From NCBI GenBank assembly GCA_020746835.1, contig JAGPNK010000029.1, positions 181,626 through 245,625 on the forward strand: DNA of 64,000 nucleotides, written 5' to 3'. Of the stretch, positions 1 to 8,844 are shown one piece after another. The notes below the pieces were generated by a model. It did not search any database, had not been told where the DNA came from, and saw only the letters and a program-made list of their open reading frames with translations. Positions within the stretch are counted from its first letter, which is position 1, and each line of letters starts with the position of its first letter. The DNA is from Stachybotrys elegans (Eukaryota > Ascomycota > Sordariomycetes > Hypocreales > Stachybotryaceae). Both the position numbers and the translations under genes were made by a program.

Positions 1-99
1 ATTTAGTTTCGCATGCGAAAAGAACTTGAGGAAGGTCACGCCACTCATAAGTCATGTCCAGTGCACGAGTCATGTCGCTAGACCTGGCATCTATGTCAG

Positions 100-711
100 A
101 TGTCAGAAAACCAAAGCAGTATTTTCCGCAGCCTTCTCCCCTTCCAGCAGTGCGCCCGAGACTCTAAGGCTGGCTCCATCATGTGCGCTTACAATGCGGT
201 CAACGGAGTTCCATCTTGCGCAAACAATTACCTGATGGAGACGATTCTATATGGTCACTGGAATTGGACCGAGAGCAATAACTACATCACAAGCAACTGC
301 AAAGCTGTTCTCAACGTCTCAGAAAACCATCACTACGTGGAGACAAATGCAGAGGGCACCGCTATTTGCTTCATCAGGGACATGGATAATAGTTACAAGT
401 CTTCATCAGATATCCCGAGGGTTTGGTTACAGGGACTTCTTCCAGAAGACGTCGTTGACCGTGCCCTGCGCAGGACCTTTAAGAGTCTTGTATGGGTCAG
501 ATATTTCGACAGAGACGCACCTAAGTATGCTAGCCTCGGCTAGGAAGATGTGAACACCCCTAAAGCCCAGGGGCTAGCCTTGCAGACTGCTGTGGACAGG
601 ACAGTCCTGCTTAAGAACAATGGCACATTGCCGCTGGAACTAGAAGCCAATACCAGCCTTACCATGATTGGATTTCAAGGCTGGATGACTTGAGATATCA
701 TTTGGCCTGAT
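100..711 (+). pseudogene. GH3 beta-xylosidase fragment, inactivated
   Basis: The reading frame matches the middle of fungal glycoside hydrolase family 3 beta-xylosidases, which release xylose from xylo-oligosaccharides outside the cell. Recognisable blocks are PFQQCARDSKAGSIMCAYNA, HWNWTESNNYITS and TVLLKNNGTLPL. A TAG stop at 541-543 falls where the family normally has Trp (SLGW-D-VN), and the frame then continues to a TGA at about 709. The segment that normally reads SDC-AV and carries the catalytic Asp reads SNCKAV here, so the nucleophile is lost. No N-terminal region or signal peptide is present upstream, and no C-terminal fibronectin-like domain follows. The gene is therefore a truncated, mutated relic. 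Family assignment is confident; the Trp and Asp interpretations rest on family knowledge. Confidence 0.82.
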
Positions 712-753
712 CTAGAAGATGTAGGGTGTTCAAGGGTCACGCGATTGCGTCGC

Positions 754-778
754 GTTGGTTGTTGTTGTTGTTGTTGTG
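754..778 (+). repeat. GTT microsatellite
   Basis: A run of GTT triplets directly follows the GH3 relic. No function is visible. Confidence 0.8.
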
Positions 779-1409
779 TATTTTCCGTCCAGCGGCCTTA
801 AGGCCGCTCAGGTCCCCTATAGGGGCACAGGACGTGCTGAGCTGAACTATCTACAATTGCTGCCACATTCGACCTCGCTTAAGATACCCGCAGAGGCCTC
901 TCAGATCAACGGGGAGCCCGATGCTCAATCCCCCGAGAGGCACTCTCCTACTCATAGCCAGCCCTACAGTAGTTTCAAGCACATCGTCTAGGACGTCAAT
1001 ACAGGTAACCTAAGCAAAGTTTCCATGCAACTGCCACTCCATCTAGTCCATCCAGCATATCGTAGGCTCAAAGGCGCATTCTTCCAAGAGGGCATCCCGT
1101 CAGCGGGAACAGATCCCTCTCCAGCCGAGAATTCTCTTGCACGGGGTAGAACATGTAGCTTTCCACACCCTAAGGTCGGAAATTCATGTCCTCCAAGATC
1201 GCCAGTAGCTGCGACCAAGGCCGTGCATCCTTGGGGGAAACCCTCGCGGGAGAAAACCCCAAGGCGGCCAGAACGCTGTTTTGCGGAGGAAACACTAGCT
1301 TCCTTCCGCGGTCTCCAGGCAAGCTCTGTACCATTTTGACCCAGCGGTTTGTGTCTATGTTGTCTCGAGGTATTGAGACGAATTGTCGAGCCCGGTAGTA
1401 CCCCAGGCG

Positions 1410-1942
1410 GCAGCCGAAGCTGCGGGAGAAAGAAGTTATCTGGGCAGTACGGAACTGCAGAGGTCGGTCACGTAGCTTGTGGCTACGAAAAGCAGGGGGG
1501 GGGGGGGGGGGGGGGGGCATTGAGGGCCCATCTGTCAAGGGCGTCGAGGGTGCCGAGGGCCCAAGAGGCCGGGCAGTCGGTGGCTGCCGGTTTTATCTGG
1601 GCAGCCGAAGCTGCAGAGGCTAGTCAAAGCAGCGTGAAGCTGCCGGTAAGGGCGAAGGACGCGGTGGTCCGGATGTCGAGCAGCCGAGGCTGCAGAAGGA
1701 TGTCGTTGATTAAGGGGCAAAAAGGCCCGGAGTTTCAAGCAGCAGGATGCTGCGAATGCCATCTGGGCAGCCAGAGCTGCAGAGGTCGGTCGGTCGGGGC
1801 AGCGTAGAGCTTGCAAGGGAAGTCGGGGGCGCGGGGCCCAGAATGTCGGAGGCTCGCGAAGCCGAATGTCGAGGCTCGATAGAGCCAGAAGCACTACACA
1901 GGAGAAAGCGGCAGAAGGTGATGTCAAGAGCTCGCGAAGCTC
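1410..1942. repeat. array of short, covarying hairpins
   Basis: At least eleven short inverted repeats with stems of 4-6 bp and loops of 2-5 nt lie in 530 bp. Examples are GCAGC-CGAA-GCTGC (1410-1423 and 1601-1614), GCAGT-ACGGA-ACTGC (1444-1458), CGTAGC-TTGTG-GCTACG (1471-1487), GCAGC-GTGAA-GCTGC (1629-1643), GCAGCC-GA-GGCTGC (1680-1693), GCAGCA-GGA-TGCTGC (1739-1753), GCAGC-CAGA-GCTGC (1767-1780), GGCT-CGCGA-AGCC (1851-1863), GGCTC-GATA-GAGCC (1873-1886) and GAGCT-CGCGA-AGCTC (1928-1942). Stem sequences differ but pairing is kept. Many units are preceded by a TGTCG or GGTCG spacer. Open frames cross the array on both strands, but none gives a recognised protein. It may be the 5' region of a retroelement; that is a guess. 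Confidence 0.7.
1495..1517 (+). repeat. 23-nt G homopolymer inside the hairpin array
   Basis: An uninterrupted run of about 23 G follows AGCA. It could form a G-quadruplex, and its length may be unreliable because homopolymers are poorly resolved in assemblies. Confidence 0.75.
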
Positions 1943-2516
1943 AATGTCGTCGGGGCAAGCGTCGAAAGAAAGGTCAACTCTCTGAATCCCTTTCTTGGGG
2001 CAGCTGTTAGGACCACGCTAGGCCCACAGCTGCATTTGCTGTCATTTTTGGCCTGCAACAAAATTTTCCCCTAGCAAAACGCTAACAGCGGGTGCCAAGG
2101 AAAAACTTTTACAGGAGAGAGTTGCTAGGTAGAGTGGGTAGAGCTCCCTCTACAATGCCCAAGTATGAACAAGACCCAGATCGGCTGCCGAGCCGACAGA
2201 TGTGGTCAGTGAATTGTCCAAGTATCTGCGGTATCTGAAGGGCTTATTGTGAATATTTAAGCGTAATACTCATATCTTGGCGGGCTCACGGGAACAACGC
2301 AGCAAAGCGTTGGCAGGAGATGGATGACGTGGGTCAAGAGGAGGTGGGACTCCATGAGTCTCGCTTCCAACGGGACAGAATCATACTGCACATTTCGAAC
2401 TCTTCGGCTCCTCCCTTGTTTCTCGCTGACTAAAAATCCTATGATCACAGAGTATCTGAATAATGCGTTGGTTCCGGATGACTATGGTGAACCATAATTT
2501 TCCTGAGCCCATAAGT
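1943..2516. other. no gene seen
   Basis: Between the hairpin array and the tandem repeat no frame resembles a known protein and no element ends were found. Confidence 0.5.
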
Positions 2517-2640
2517 GTTCCGCGGAACCGCCATGCCGCCACGATGTTTCGAACCAAATGATGACGAGAAACGGTTCCGCGGAACCACCATGCCGCCACG
2601 ATGTTTCGGAACCAAATGATAACGAGATACCGTTCCGCCG
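2517..2640. promoter_or_regulatory. 57-bp tandem repeat with GTTCCGCGGAAC palindromes
   Basis: Two near-identical units (2517-2573 and 2574-2631) and the start of a third begin with GTTCCGCGG. Units 1 and 2 carry the perfect 12-bp palindrome GTTCCGCGGAAC followed by a conserved CATGCCGCCACGATGTTTCG block. The CCG/CGG triplets are what Zn2Cys6 regulators bind. The repeat lies about 200-320 bp upstream of the dehydrogenase start at 2839, so a role as a duplicated operator for that gene is plausible but inferred only from position. Confidence 0.5.
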
Positions 2641-2838
2641 AGTTCTCAAGCCGTATATCACAAACTCTACGAGGTCACTACACAACCGTCATGGCCTTAG
2701 GAAGAAGCATAAATACGTGGCCAGCCGCCTACTCATTCATCCTTTTACCATCCCGACTAGCAGCTTTATCAGCCACAGCCGTTCCCTAAGTACAGCCAAC
2801 TCCTCTTTCCAACAGACTTTCGTGCCAACTTGGACGAG

Positions 2839-3702
2839 ATGGCACTTGATACACTAGACCTTACTTCCAAGACTGCCGTCGTCACTGGCTCTGGTCGGGA
2901 ATCTGGTATCGGAGCAGCCATCGCCCGCGGCCTGGCTCGCAATGGTGCTGCCGTCACCGTTCACTACGTCTCGGAATCTTCATCCTCAACCGCGGCCAAA
3001 GTTGCACAGGGAATACGTGATGCTGGTGGGCGAGCCACCGTGGTCCAGGCTGATGTCAACTCTCCCCAAGGCGCCGAGAAGATTGTTGCGGAGACTTTGA
3101 AGGCATTCGGGGTCGACAAGATCGACATTCTGGGCAAGTAATGCCCTGCTCTCCCTTTAGCTGATCGATGGAGACAACAACGGCTAATCAATATGATAGT
3201 CAATAACGCAGGCAGAGGTGCAATAGGCTCACTTATGAATGCCACCACTGAGCAGCTACTCGAGGAGTTTGGCGTCAACACTTTCGGGCCGCTGTACATG
3301 TCACAGGCTGTAGTCGGATCTGGCAGAATGCCGCAGGGCGGCCGGATAGTCAACATTGGATCCGTCGTCTCCAAAATGGGAATGAACGGCCTCGCAATCT
3401 ACAGTGCCAGCAAAGCGGCCCAGGACAGCTTTACGGAGGCATTGGCCGAAGAGCTCGGCGGCCGAGGCATCACCGTCAACATTGTCGCCCCGGGGCCAGT
3501 CGGGACCGGCATCGTTCTCGAGATGAACGAAAAGCTGGGAGCCGATTTTACGGCGCCTTTGAGGGCCAAGGCTAGGGGCTCGGATCGCCTTGCCGATCCT
3601 GAGGATATCAGCGAAGTGGTAGTTTGGCTGGCGACTGAGAGGGCCAGATGGATCACGGCGCAGTTCATCTCAGCCAGTGCTGGTATTAACGGGACTTCTT
3701 AG
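2839..3702 (+). CDS. short-chain dehydrogenase/reductase (SDR), two exons
   Basis: This classical SDR of 265 residues is an NAD(P)H-dependent oxidoreductase resembling 3-oxoacyl-ACP reductases and fungal ketoreductases. It shows the N-terminal nucleotide motif VVTGSGRESGIG, then DILVNNAG at residues 96-103, Ser153 in NIGS and the catalytic YSASK (Tyr166, Lys170). Exons are 2839-3133 and 3200-3702. The intron 3134-3199 has a GC donor (G|GCAAGT) and a TAG acceptor. Using it rejoins ILV-NNAG exactly, whereas the nearest GT donor gives a stop. The ATG at 2839 is chosen because an upstream TTG only adds three residues. The substrate cannot be read from the sequence. The neighbouring genes are relics, so there is no cluster context. 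Confidence 0.9.
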
Positions 3703-4132
3703 TGGCATGGCCTTATATTGTATGAATAGTTACCGTGTTTAGACGAGGAAGGGGTTGCAAGTATAGATAGCCTAGTTAGACTTTAAGGAGTCTTAGTTTG
3801 ACGCTGAATACGTGTGAAATGTTTAGAGCTCCATCTCGGAGGTTCTGCCAGAGACCTTGGCCAAGGGACGGCGATTTGTAACCACAAAGCAAGTGTACAT
3901 TTTGGGGGGGGGGGGGGGCAGCAACAACACGCTCACGCAAACAACCTGGCCACCCACTCGATTTTTCCGAGGCCCGTCTTGAATATTGGCAGCTCCTACG
4001 AAACTGTGCAGCTGCTCTATAAATAAGTCTCCGAAGGCAGTAATGATGCCAAGCGTCCCCTTGCCGCCCATACAAAGCCAGAAATGGATGCTGACCATTG
4101 TTAGCCCACAAAGCTGTCTGAGAGATGGATTG
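3703..4132. other. intergenic with G-run
   Basis: No gene is recognised here. A run of 15 G occupies 3904-3918. The right part is the far side of the kinase-like gene split by the hAT element. Confidence 0.5.
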
Positions 4133-4155
4133 CTTTACACCTTCAAAAGCTCATT

Positions 4156-4748
4156 CAGGCTTGTCAACAAATAAATTCAAATCAAATCGACCCTCGTTTG
4201 ATTTGATTTGGATACGGACGACTCGATTTGAATTTGATTTGAATTCGTTGGAGCACATTTGGATTTATTTGAATCTATTTGCCAAGCTCGATGGCTCCAC
4301 TTTTCTCCCATGACGAGATACACCGCGCGGCTCCGACAATATCTGCTTGCAGTCGTCTTCTCGGAGGCGTGACCATCTGCCCGGCAAGACTGAATATCCG
4401 TTCGGGCTCAGAAGACATCGCGGGGACGGAGAACAGATCGATTGCCATCCGTGACAATCGCGGATACTGCTGTCGTCGGAGAAGCCAATATTGAATCGGA
4501 TTTTCCACCAAGCAATCGCCAGGATCGGAAGTGGACACCCACTCGGCGTACTCGTCCCGGGTAGGTGGTGATGAGGGCGCGACTGGCGTAGGTTGGGAGT
4601 GGGTCAGCCCTGTCCTGATTTGCAACTCTGATTGGCCAAGACTTTTATCCAGATGAATCCAGATATCCAAATAAATCGACACATGGATTTGATTTGATTT
4701 GGATTTGATTTGGATTTATTTGAACTCATTTATTTGTTGACAAGCCTG
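4156..4748 (-). mobile_element. 593-bp non-autonomous hAT element with TSD
   Basis: Terminal inverted repeats begin CAGGCTTGTCAACAAATAAAT on the left and mirror this at 4728-4748. The flanks carry a perfect 8-bp duplication AGCTCATT (4148-4155 and 4749-4756), the hallmark length for hAT. Subterminal DNA is dense in ATTTGATTTG repeats in both orientations. The interior keeps only the end of a transposase gene on the minus strand. It inserted into the kinase-like gene. Confidence 0.9.
4275..4682 (-). pseudogene. hAT transposase C-terminal dimerisation segment
   Basis: The frame carries NPIQYWLLRRQQYPRLSRMA and FSVPAMSSEPERIFSLAGQM, the hAT C-terminal dimerisation signature. The catalytic core and zinc finger are absent, so the element retains about the last 100 codons only. 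It is an internally deleted derivative. The N-terminal residues of the frame are translated terminal-repeat DNA. Confidence 0.85.
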
Positions 4749-5511
4749 AGCTCATTGGCTGATCTGGCAGTAACAGTTGCAGCAAGGAAATCGATGCCCT
4801 CTGAGCAAGAGAGCCATTCTGGTTGCTGTGTGCCGATGGCCGTTTTATCTTTGTTAATCAACTCGATGAGCATATCCCTGATTTTGCTTACAGCTCGGGA
4901 CCTGCTTCCTGGAGTCGCGTTCTTACAGGATTCTTGATACCCTAAATAGTAAAGTCAATTTCAGCTGCTCATTGTCCGCCAATACCTACCTATTTTGACT
5001 ACGCCCATAGCTGTATGAAGCACAGAGCTCGAGCCTAAATGGACGTGTTCCATGCCCTCCTTTTCTAGATAGGCAATGCCTTCAATTATCTGAACAGTAA
5101 GCTGAGAAGGTACGGTAGGTAAGCGAAACTCTAACTCACTTGGCCAATAATAGCGCCGACCTCATGCGGCGTAGGGCAATCCGTACTCTTTGTTATGCGG
5201 GAGAGGTTGATATGCATATCCTCAAATATCACGTAGAGAGATTCCTCTGTAACGTAAGCATCATATGCCTCAACAAACAAGTTGCGTAGAAGTTGTCCGA
5301 GGAGATGGTATCGGCAGGTATACGTTACGCCTACACAACCGGCTCTAACAGTTGGAGGGTATATGCGATGGAACGACTGCGCCGTTGGGTTGAGGCGGCT
5401 GGTGCCGCGGTACCACCACCTCCTCCCAAGCGGCTCCCACAAAGCCATGCTCGCAAGAGGGCGATGGCAATCCATATTTAGCTTCCAGCAAGAAGCATAG
5501 GATGAGTTCAT

Positions 5512-6127
5512 ATGTTATCGAAAGGTGATATTAGCCATTGGGTAGGAAGTATTCCTGGAAAATTATTCCCGATTAACAAGAAGGAACTCGAGACGTGACC
5601 ATGTAGCTGGTGAGAATGTTTAATCCATTGGCTCTAGGCTCCTTAACCCGTATACTAAATGTCACTGAACCAAGCCTCTGTCCAGGGAATGGTAGGGGTA
5701 TTGGTCGAGATCAGATGCATGGGTGTAAATATGCTTTCATATATACAATCAAACGTCAATGGTTGGCCACTCGGATGAACGAAGACCACGGCCTTGAGCC
5801 CCTCTACCTCGTCCCAAACCCCTGTAGAGGCGTGTTGGCCTAGATATTACTAAACCAAGTCCACAGTAAGCCATAACCGCCTGAGAATGGTCAAAAGCTA
5901 ATTCCCGACAGACTGGAAGATCCCAACAAATTGAAAGAGCCCGATATGTCGGAAGAATACAACGAGCCAGAAGATTATTCATGTCCCCCAAAGTAATCCT
6001 CCATCACGACGGTGAAACACTCCCGAACATCGCTGGGTCACGCAAGAGCCTCATACATCCACCGCCAAGGACTTCTGAAAAGAATATCGCATAAAGCCCT
6101 TGGATGAGTCATAGCCATGTCCATCAC
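5512..6127. other. no gene recognised
   Basis: A minus-strand frame at about 5749-5991 (containing ALSICWDLPVCRELAFDHSQ) looks protein-like but matches nothing I know. The rest shows nothing. Confidence 0.4.
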
Positions 6128-6913
6128 CTAAAGAATCTTGTTCAGGTTGTTGTTGTTGGGCCACATCGCGGGGCCAGGAAGTGGGCAAACTGTCGGTTGG
6201 GGCTGAGCCCAGCTATCGTACTTGAAGAAGGGCTGATCGCGGTTATAGACACCGGGAATCTTGAACGTAGGTGACGGGGAACCTTGGTAGTTGCTGACTA
6301 CTTCGATATGGGCGCACTGGGTGTAGAATTCACGGTGCGTATACGGCTGGTGCGTAGCGGCCTGCTCCATTCGCATAAGATATTGACCAGCTGGGATCTC
6401 AGCGGGCATCTTGAACGTGAACTGCCTCTTCTTCCAAGCAAGCCAAGCATCATCGGCAGTGGATCCATCACGATGGCCAAGCTGGTAAACCTTGAACCAA
6501 TCACCAGACCCGTCATAGTCGCGGACATCGCCGGGGGCCTTGGACATATAGATCTATAAGAGTTATTAGTTAAAGAAGTCCTATTGAATAAAGTCTCGTA
6601 CTTGAACAGGCCCGGGATGGTAGAGTCCATCGGTACCAGCGTAGGCTTGGAAACCAACGACATCTTGACCAGCCGTGATCCTATAGGTCTTGGGCTCGGT
6701 ACGGTGGTTCATGGACCCCTTGTTACAACGAAGATCATTGTTATTTAAGAAGGCACCGTCTTCCCAGGAAGGATTCAAGAAGTTATCGTGCTTGCGTGTA
6801 TACTCATGCTCAGCGGTCACCTGGCCGTTGACAACAAGGTGTGGAAAGAAGTAGTGTGCCATGGTGGCAGAAGGCATAAGGGCCGCAAGGGCAAGGACCG
6901 AAAGACTCTTCAT
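6128..6913 (-). CDS. AA9 lytic polysaccharide monooxygenase, two exons
   Basis: This is a 245-residue secreted copper enzyme of auxiliary activity family 9 (formerly GH61), which oxidatively cleaves cellulose or hemicellulose chains outside the cell. The signal peptide of 19 residues (ending PSATMA) is cut directly before HYFFPHLVVNG, so the mature protein begins with the histidine-brace His. The second copper His is His99 in GLYHPGPVQ, and the axial Tyr lies in EFYTQCAHIEV. IYMSKAPGDV and DWFKVYQ are typical family blocks. Exons on the minus strand are 6913-6602 and 6553-6128, with a 48-bp intron 6554-6601. No cellulose-binding module is present. The length is usual for single-domain AA9. 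No damage is seen, so the gene is probably functional. Confidence 0.93.
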
Positions 6914-7680
6914 TTGTATCCGGCTGCAGTGTGTTTTGCGTATGGCTGTTGAATGAAAGAATGATGCTGGTGTCCTGCCAAATTTCCATTGGATTCATCA
7001 GGAATATCAGAGCCTCTTATAGTTCTGTAGAACTGATGAAGACTAGCTTATGGTACTTGAAAATCGGAAACAATATATTGGATGATACAATTTTGGCAAA
7101 AGATCGACGCCGATAATATAGAGAATATTGCCAGTTGTCGTAGACATGCATAATGGCTATATCGTGATAGGTCTTTTTGATTCGTTCTCTTTGCCCATCC
7201 AGTATCTCTATGACTCTGTATTTTTATCCGACGGCTACCAAGGAAAATGGAATCCACTAATCTCGGTAATTTTGATACCGAGTATAGCCAAGAGGAGAAT
7301 TCATATAAATAACCGACGCTTAGCTTAAATTAAGCAGCTATCCACATTACGAGAACGTGACATAGCCATAGCTATCAAGTATCACAGCCGCAGGCATGGT
7401 ATATTAATGAGTTCACATCTGATATTTAGACTAGGTAGAATAATTTCCATCATAGGACGGCTTTGCGATTCGTTTGTGGATAAGCGGGAAGTCTTTCCAA
7501 TCAGCCCACATTACGAAGGACTTGCGATGATGTCTGTACAGTTAGTCGGCTGTATACAGAGTTTACGACATTACATAGGTCCCCGTGATTGCATCGTGTG
7601 GACTTTTCTGCTGATCCCTTCCGGTTTGGACCATGGATGGGTGGTTTATCCTTATTCCGTGGCCACAAACGGATATTTAT
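6914..7680. other. AA9 upstream region, no other gene
   Basis: This AT-richer segment includes the AA9 promoter. No frame resembles a protein and no element ends were seen before the hairpin at 7681. Confidence 0.45.
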
Positions 7681-7999
7681 TCAGCCGAAGGCTGACTCTA
7701 CATTAATCCATAAGTTTTCCCGAATAATGAGGGTTTGGTGCAGACAAGGGTAATAAGTTTCCCAGGCTCTGATTGGCCCAAGTTTTGTATTGCCAGCCGC
7801 AAATCGTTCGGCAACTGGCTGACGGCCCCAGAGAAGTGGGTCCAGGCCCCTCTGCACCATGTCGCCGTTTGTTTACTCAGAAGATGATTTGTTTACGTTA
7901 CACGTGGCTGAAGATAGCCATTTCGTCCGCTTCAACGCTTCTGCGTGTCTTCTTTTCGTTAGGCAATGGGTCCTAAATCTACTTCCCGGGAGCTCTATA

Positions 8000-8170
8000 A
8001 TGGACATAATTTCCGTTGTCTGTGCCCGCTGTGGCGAGGAGAGACCGGCGGGCGACTTCGTCAGCAAAAGGAAATCTGCTGGGAACACGAAGAACTGCCT
8101 TGATTGTCGTAATAAGAACGATTCTCATGTCAACTCTGTGTCCCCACTCTATAAGATCAATACTAACTAA
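8000..8170 (+). CDS. small zinc-ribbon-like ORF upstream of the Helitron protein
   Basis: The 56-residue frame from the ATG at 8000 begins MDIISVVCARCGEERPAGDF and contains a second pair NCLDCR, giving CxxC...CxxC spacing of a small zinc ribbon. It may be the first exon of a longer Helitron protein. A TACTAAC branch-like sequence at 8161-8167 and CAG acceptors just after it suggest an intron, but no donor in the right phase is certain. Function is unknown. Confidence 0.45.
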   Translation: MDIISVVCARCGEERPAGDFVSKRKSAGNTKNCLDCRNKNDSHVNSVSPLYKINTN

Positions 8171-8746
8171 ATGAAGTATTCCAGATCCAGAGACGCGACC
8201 TTGACGCTGAGGAACCTAGCCTCAGCTGAGAGACGTGCCCCGAAGAGAACCGACGGAGATGCTGGCTTATCGCCTCCTAACGAGAGATCCGGAACCCAGC
8301 CTACGTCACCAGAGAAACTACGGCAACTTCATGCAGCTAGGAGGCTATTCAGAGAGTCACTTAGCCAGCCGCACGTAGTGCTGGGGACGCCAATTCCACC
8401 AACCCAACAAAGCACGCGGCGCTTCCGTGCTCTAGCTCCCTCACCTCCCGTGCAGCCAACGGCCCATCCAATCGCCTCACATTCTGACCCATCTACTGTC
8501 CGAAGCAGCACAACTGGTTCGGATTACTCTTACTTGGCTGCTAGGTTCCACAGGGCCGGGAAGGACTCGCAAGATGATCCTTCCAAGGCCGGGGCGAGGG
8601 CCAAGCTGACCGCTGTCCAGCGCGACCATCGTTCACGACGCCGTGCAGGGGAGACTGTGTCACTGACTCCCACAATATCTCAACTCGGCGTCTTTGATGG
8701 GTCTGAGGGTCCTGGAGAAGGTATCCTTGTGCTGTGGTCCTGGTAA
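8171..8746 (+). CDS. Pro/Ser/Arg-rich disordered ORF in the Helitron
   Basis: The frame gives up to 191 residues rich in Pro, Ser and Arg with no domain I recognise. The G at 8720 followed by GTATCC (AAG|GTATCC) and the AG at 8835-8836 would splice it in phase to the frame of the large Helitron ORF. That would give ...GPGE-GNDMGQFSESDI, with a CTAAC-like branch at about 8756-8760. It may therefore be an N-terminal extension of the transposase and not a separate gene. Confidence 0.4.
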   Translation: MKYSRSRDATLTLRNLASAERRAPKRTDGDAGLSPPNERSGTQPTSPEKLRQLHAARRLFRESLSQPHVVLGTPIPPTQQSTRRFRALAPSPPVQPTAHPIASHSDPSTVRSSTTGSDYSYLAARFHRAGKDSQDDPSKAGARAKLTAVQRDHRSRRRAGETVSLTPTISQLGVFDGSEGPGEGILVLWSW

Positions 8747-8844
8747 ATTGTTCAGGCTAACCACGGAGCGTAGATGGGAGTCGAGATCGACTACAACCGA
8801 GTTGGTTTCGAGACGGGGATGGGATAACCGAGGAAGGCAATGAC

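Larger units (their letters stand above)
4133..5511 (-). pseudogene. protein-kinase-like gene interrupted by a hAT element
   Basis: Read on the minus strand, exons 5511-5140, 5089-4990 and 4941-4749 join through two introns with clean GT/AG borders (5090-5139 and 4942-4989). They give a stretch typical of fungal serine/threonine-kinase-like proteins: ESLYVIFEDMHINLSRI, then GQIIEGIAYLEKEG, then SVLHTAMGVVKIG, and a C-lobe ending FLAATVTARSANEL. The catalytic HRD segment is degenerate (EHVHLGSSSVL) and no VAIK lysine region is visible, so it is at best a pseudokinase. The hAT element 4156-4748 splits the C-terminal codons. Across the collapsed target duplication the frame reads NELLKV and then a stop. 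The start at 5511 is only the first in-frame ATG, and the true N-terminus may be lost. Confidence 0.6.

Noticed and set aside
1170..1538. Minus-strand frame with a poly-Pro start
   Set aside because: The poly-Pro comes from the G run, the rest matches nothing, and it crosses the hairpin array.
2517..2640. CRISPR-like repeat
   Set aside because: Only two full tandem units without spacers, in a eukaryotic context.
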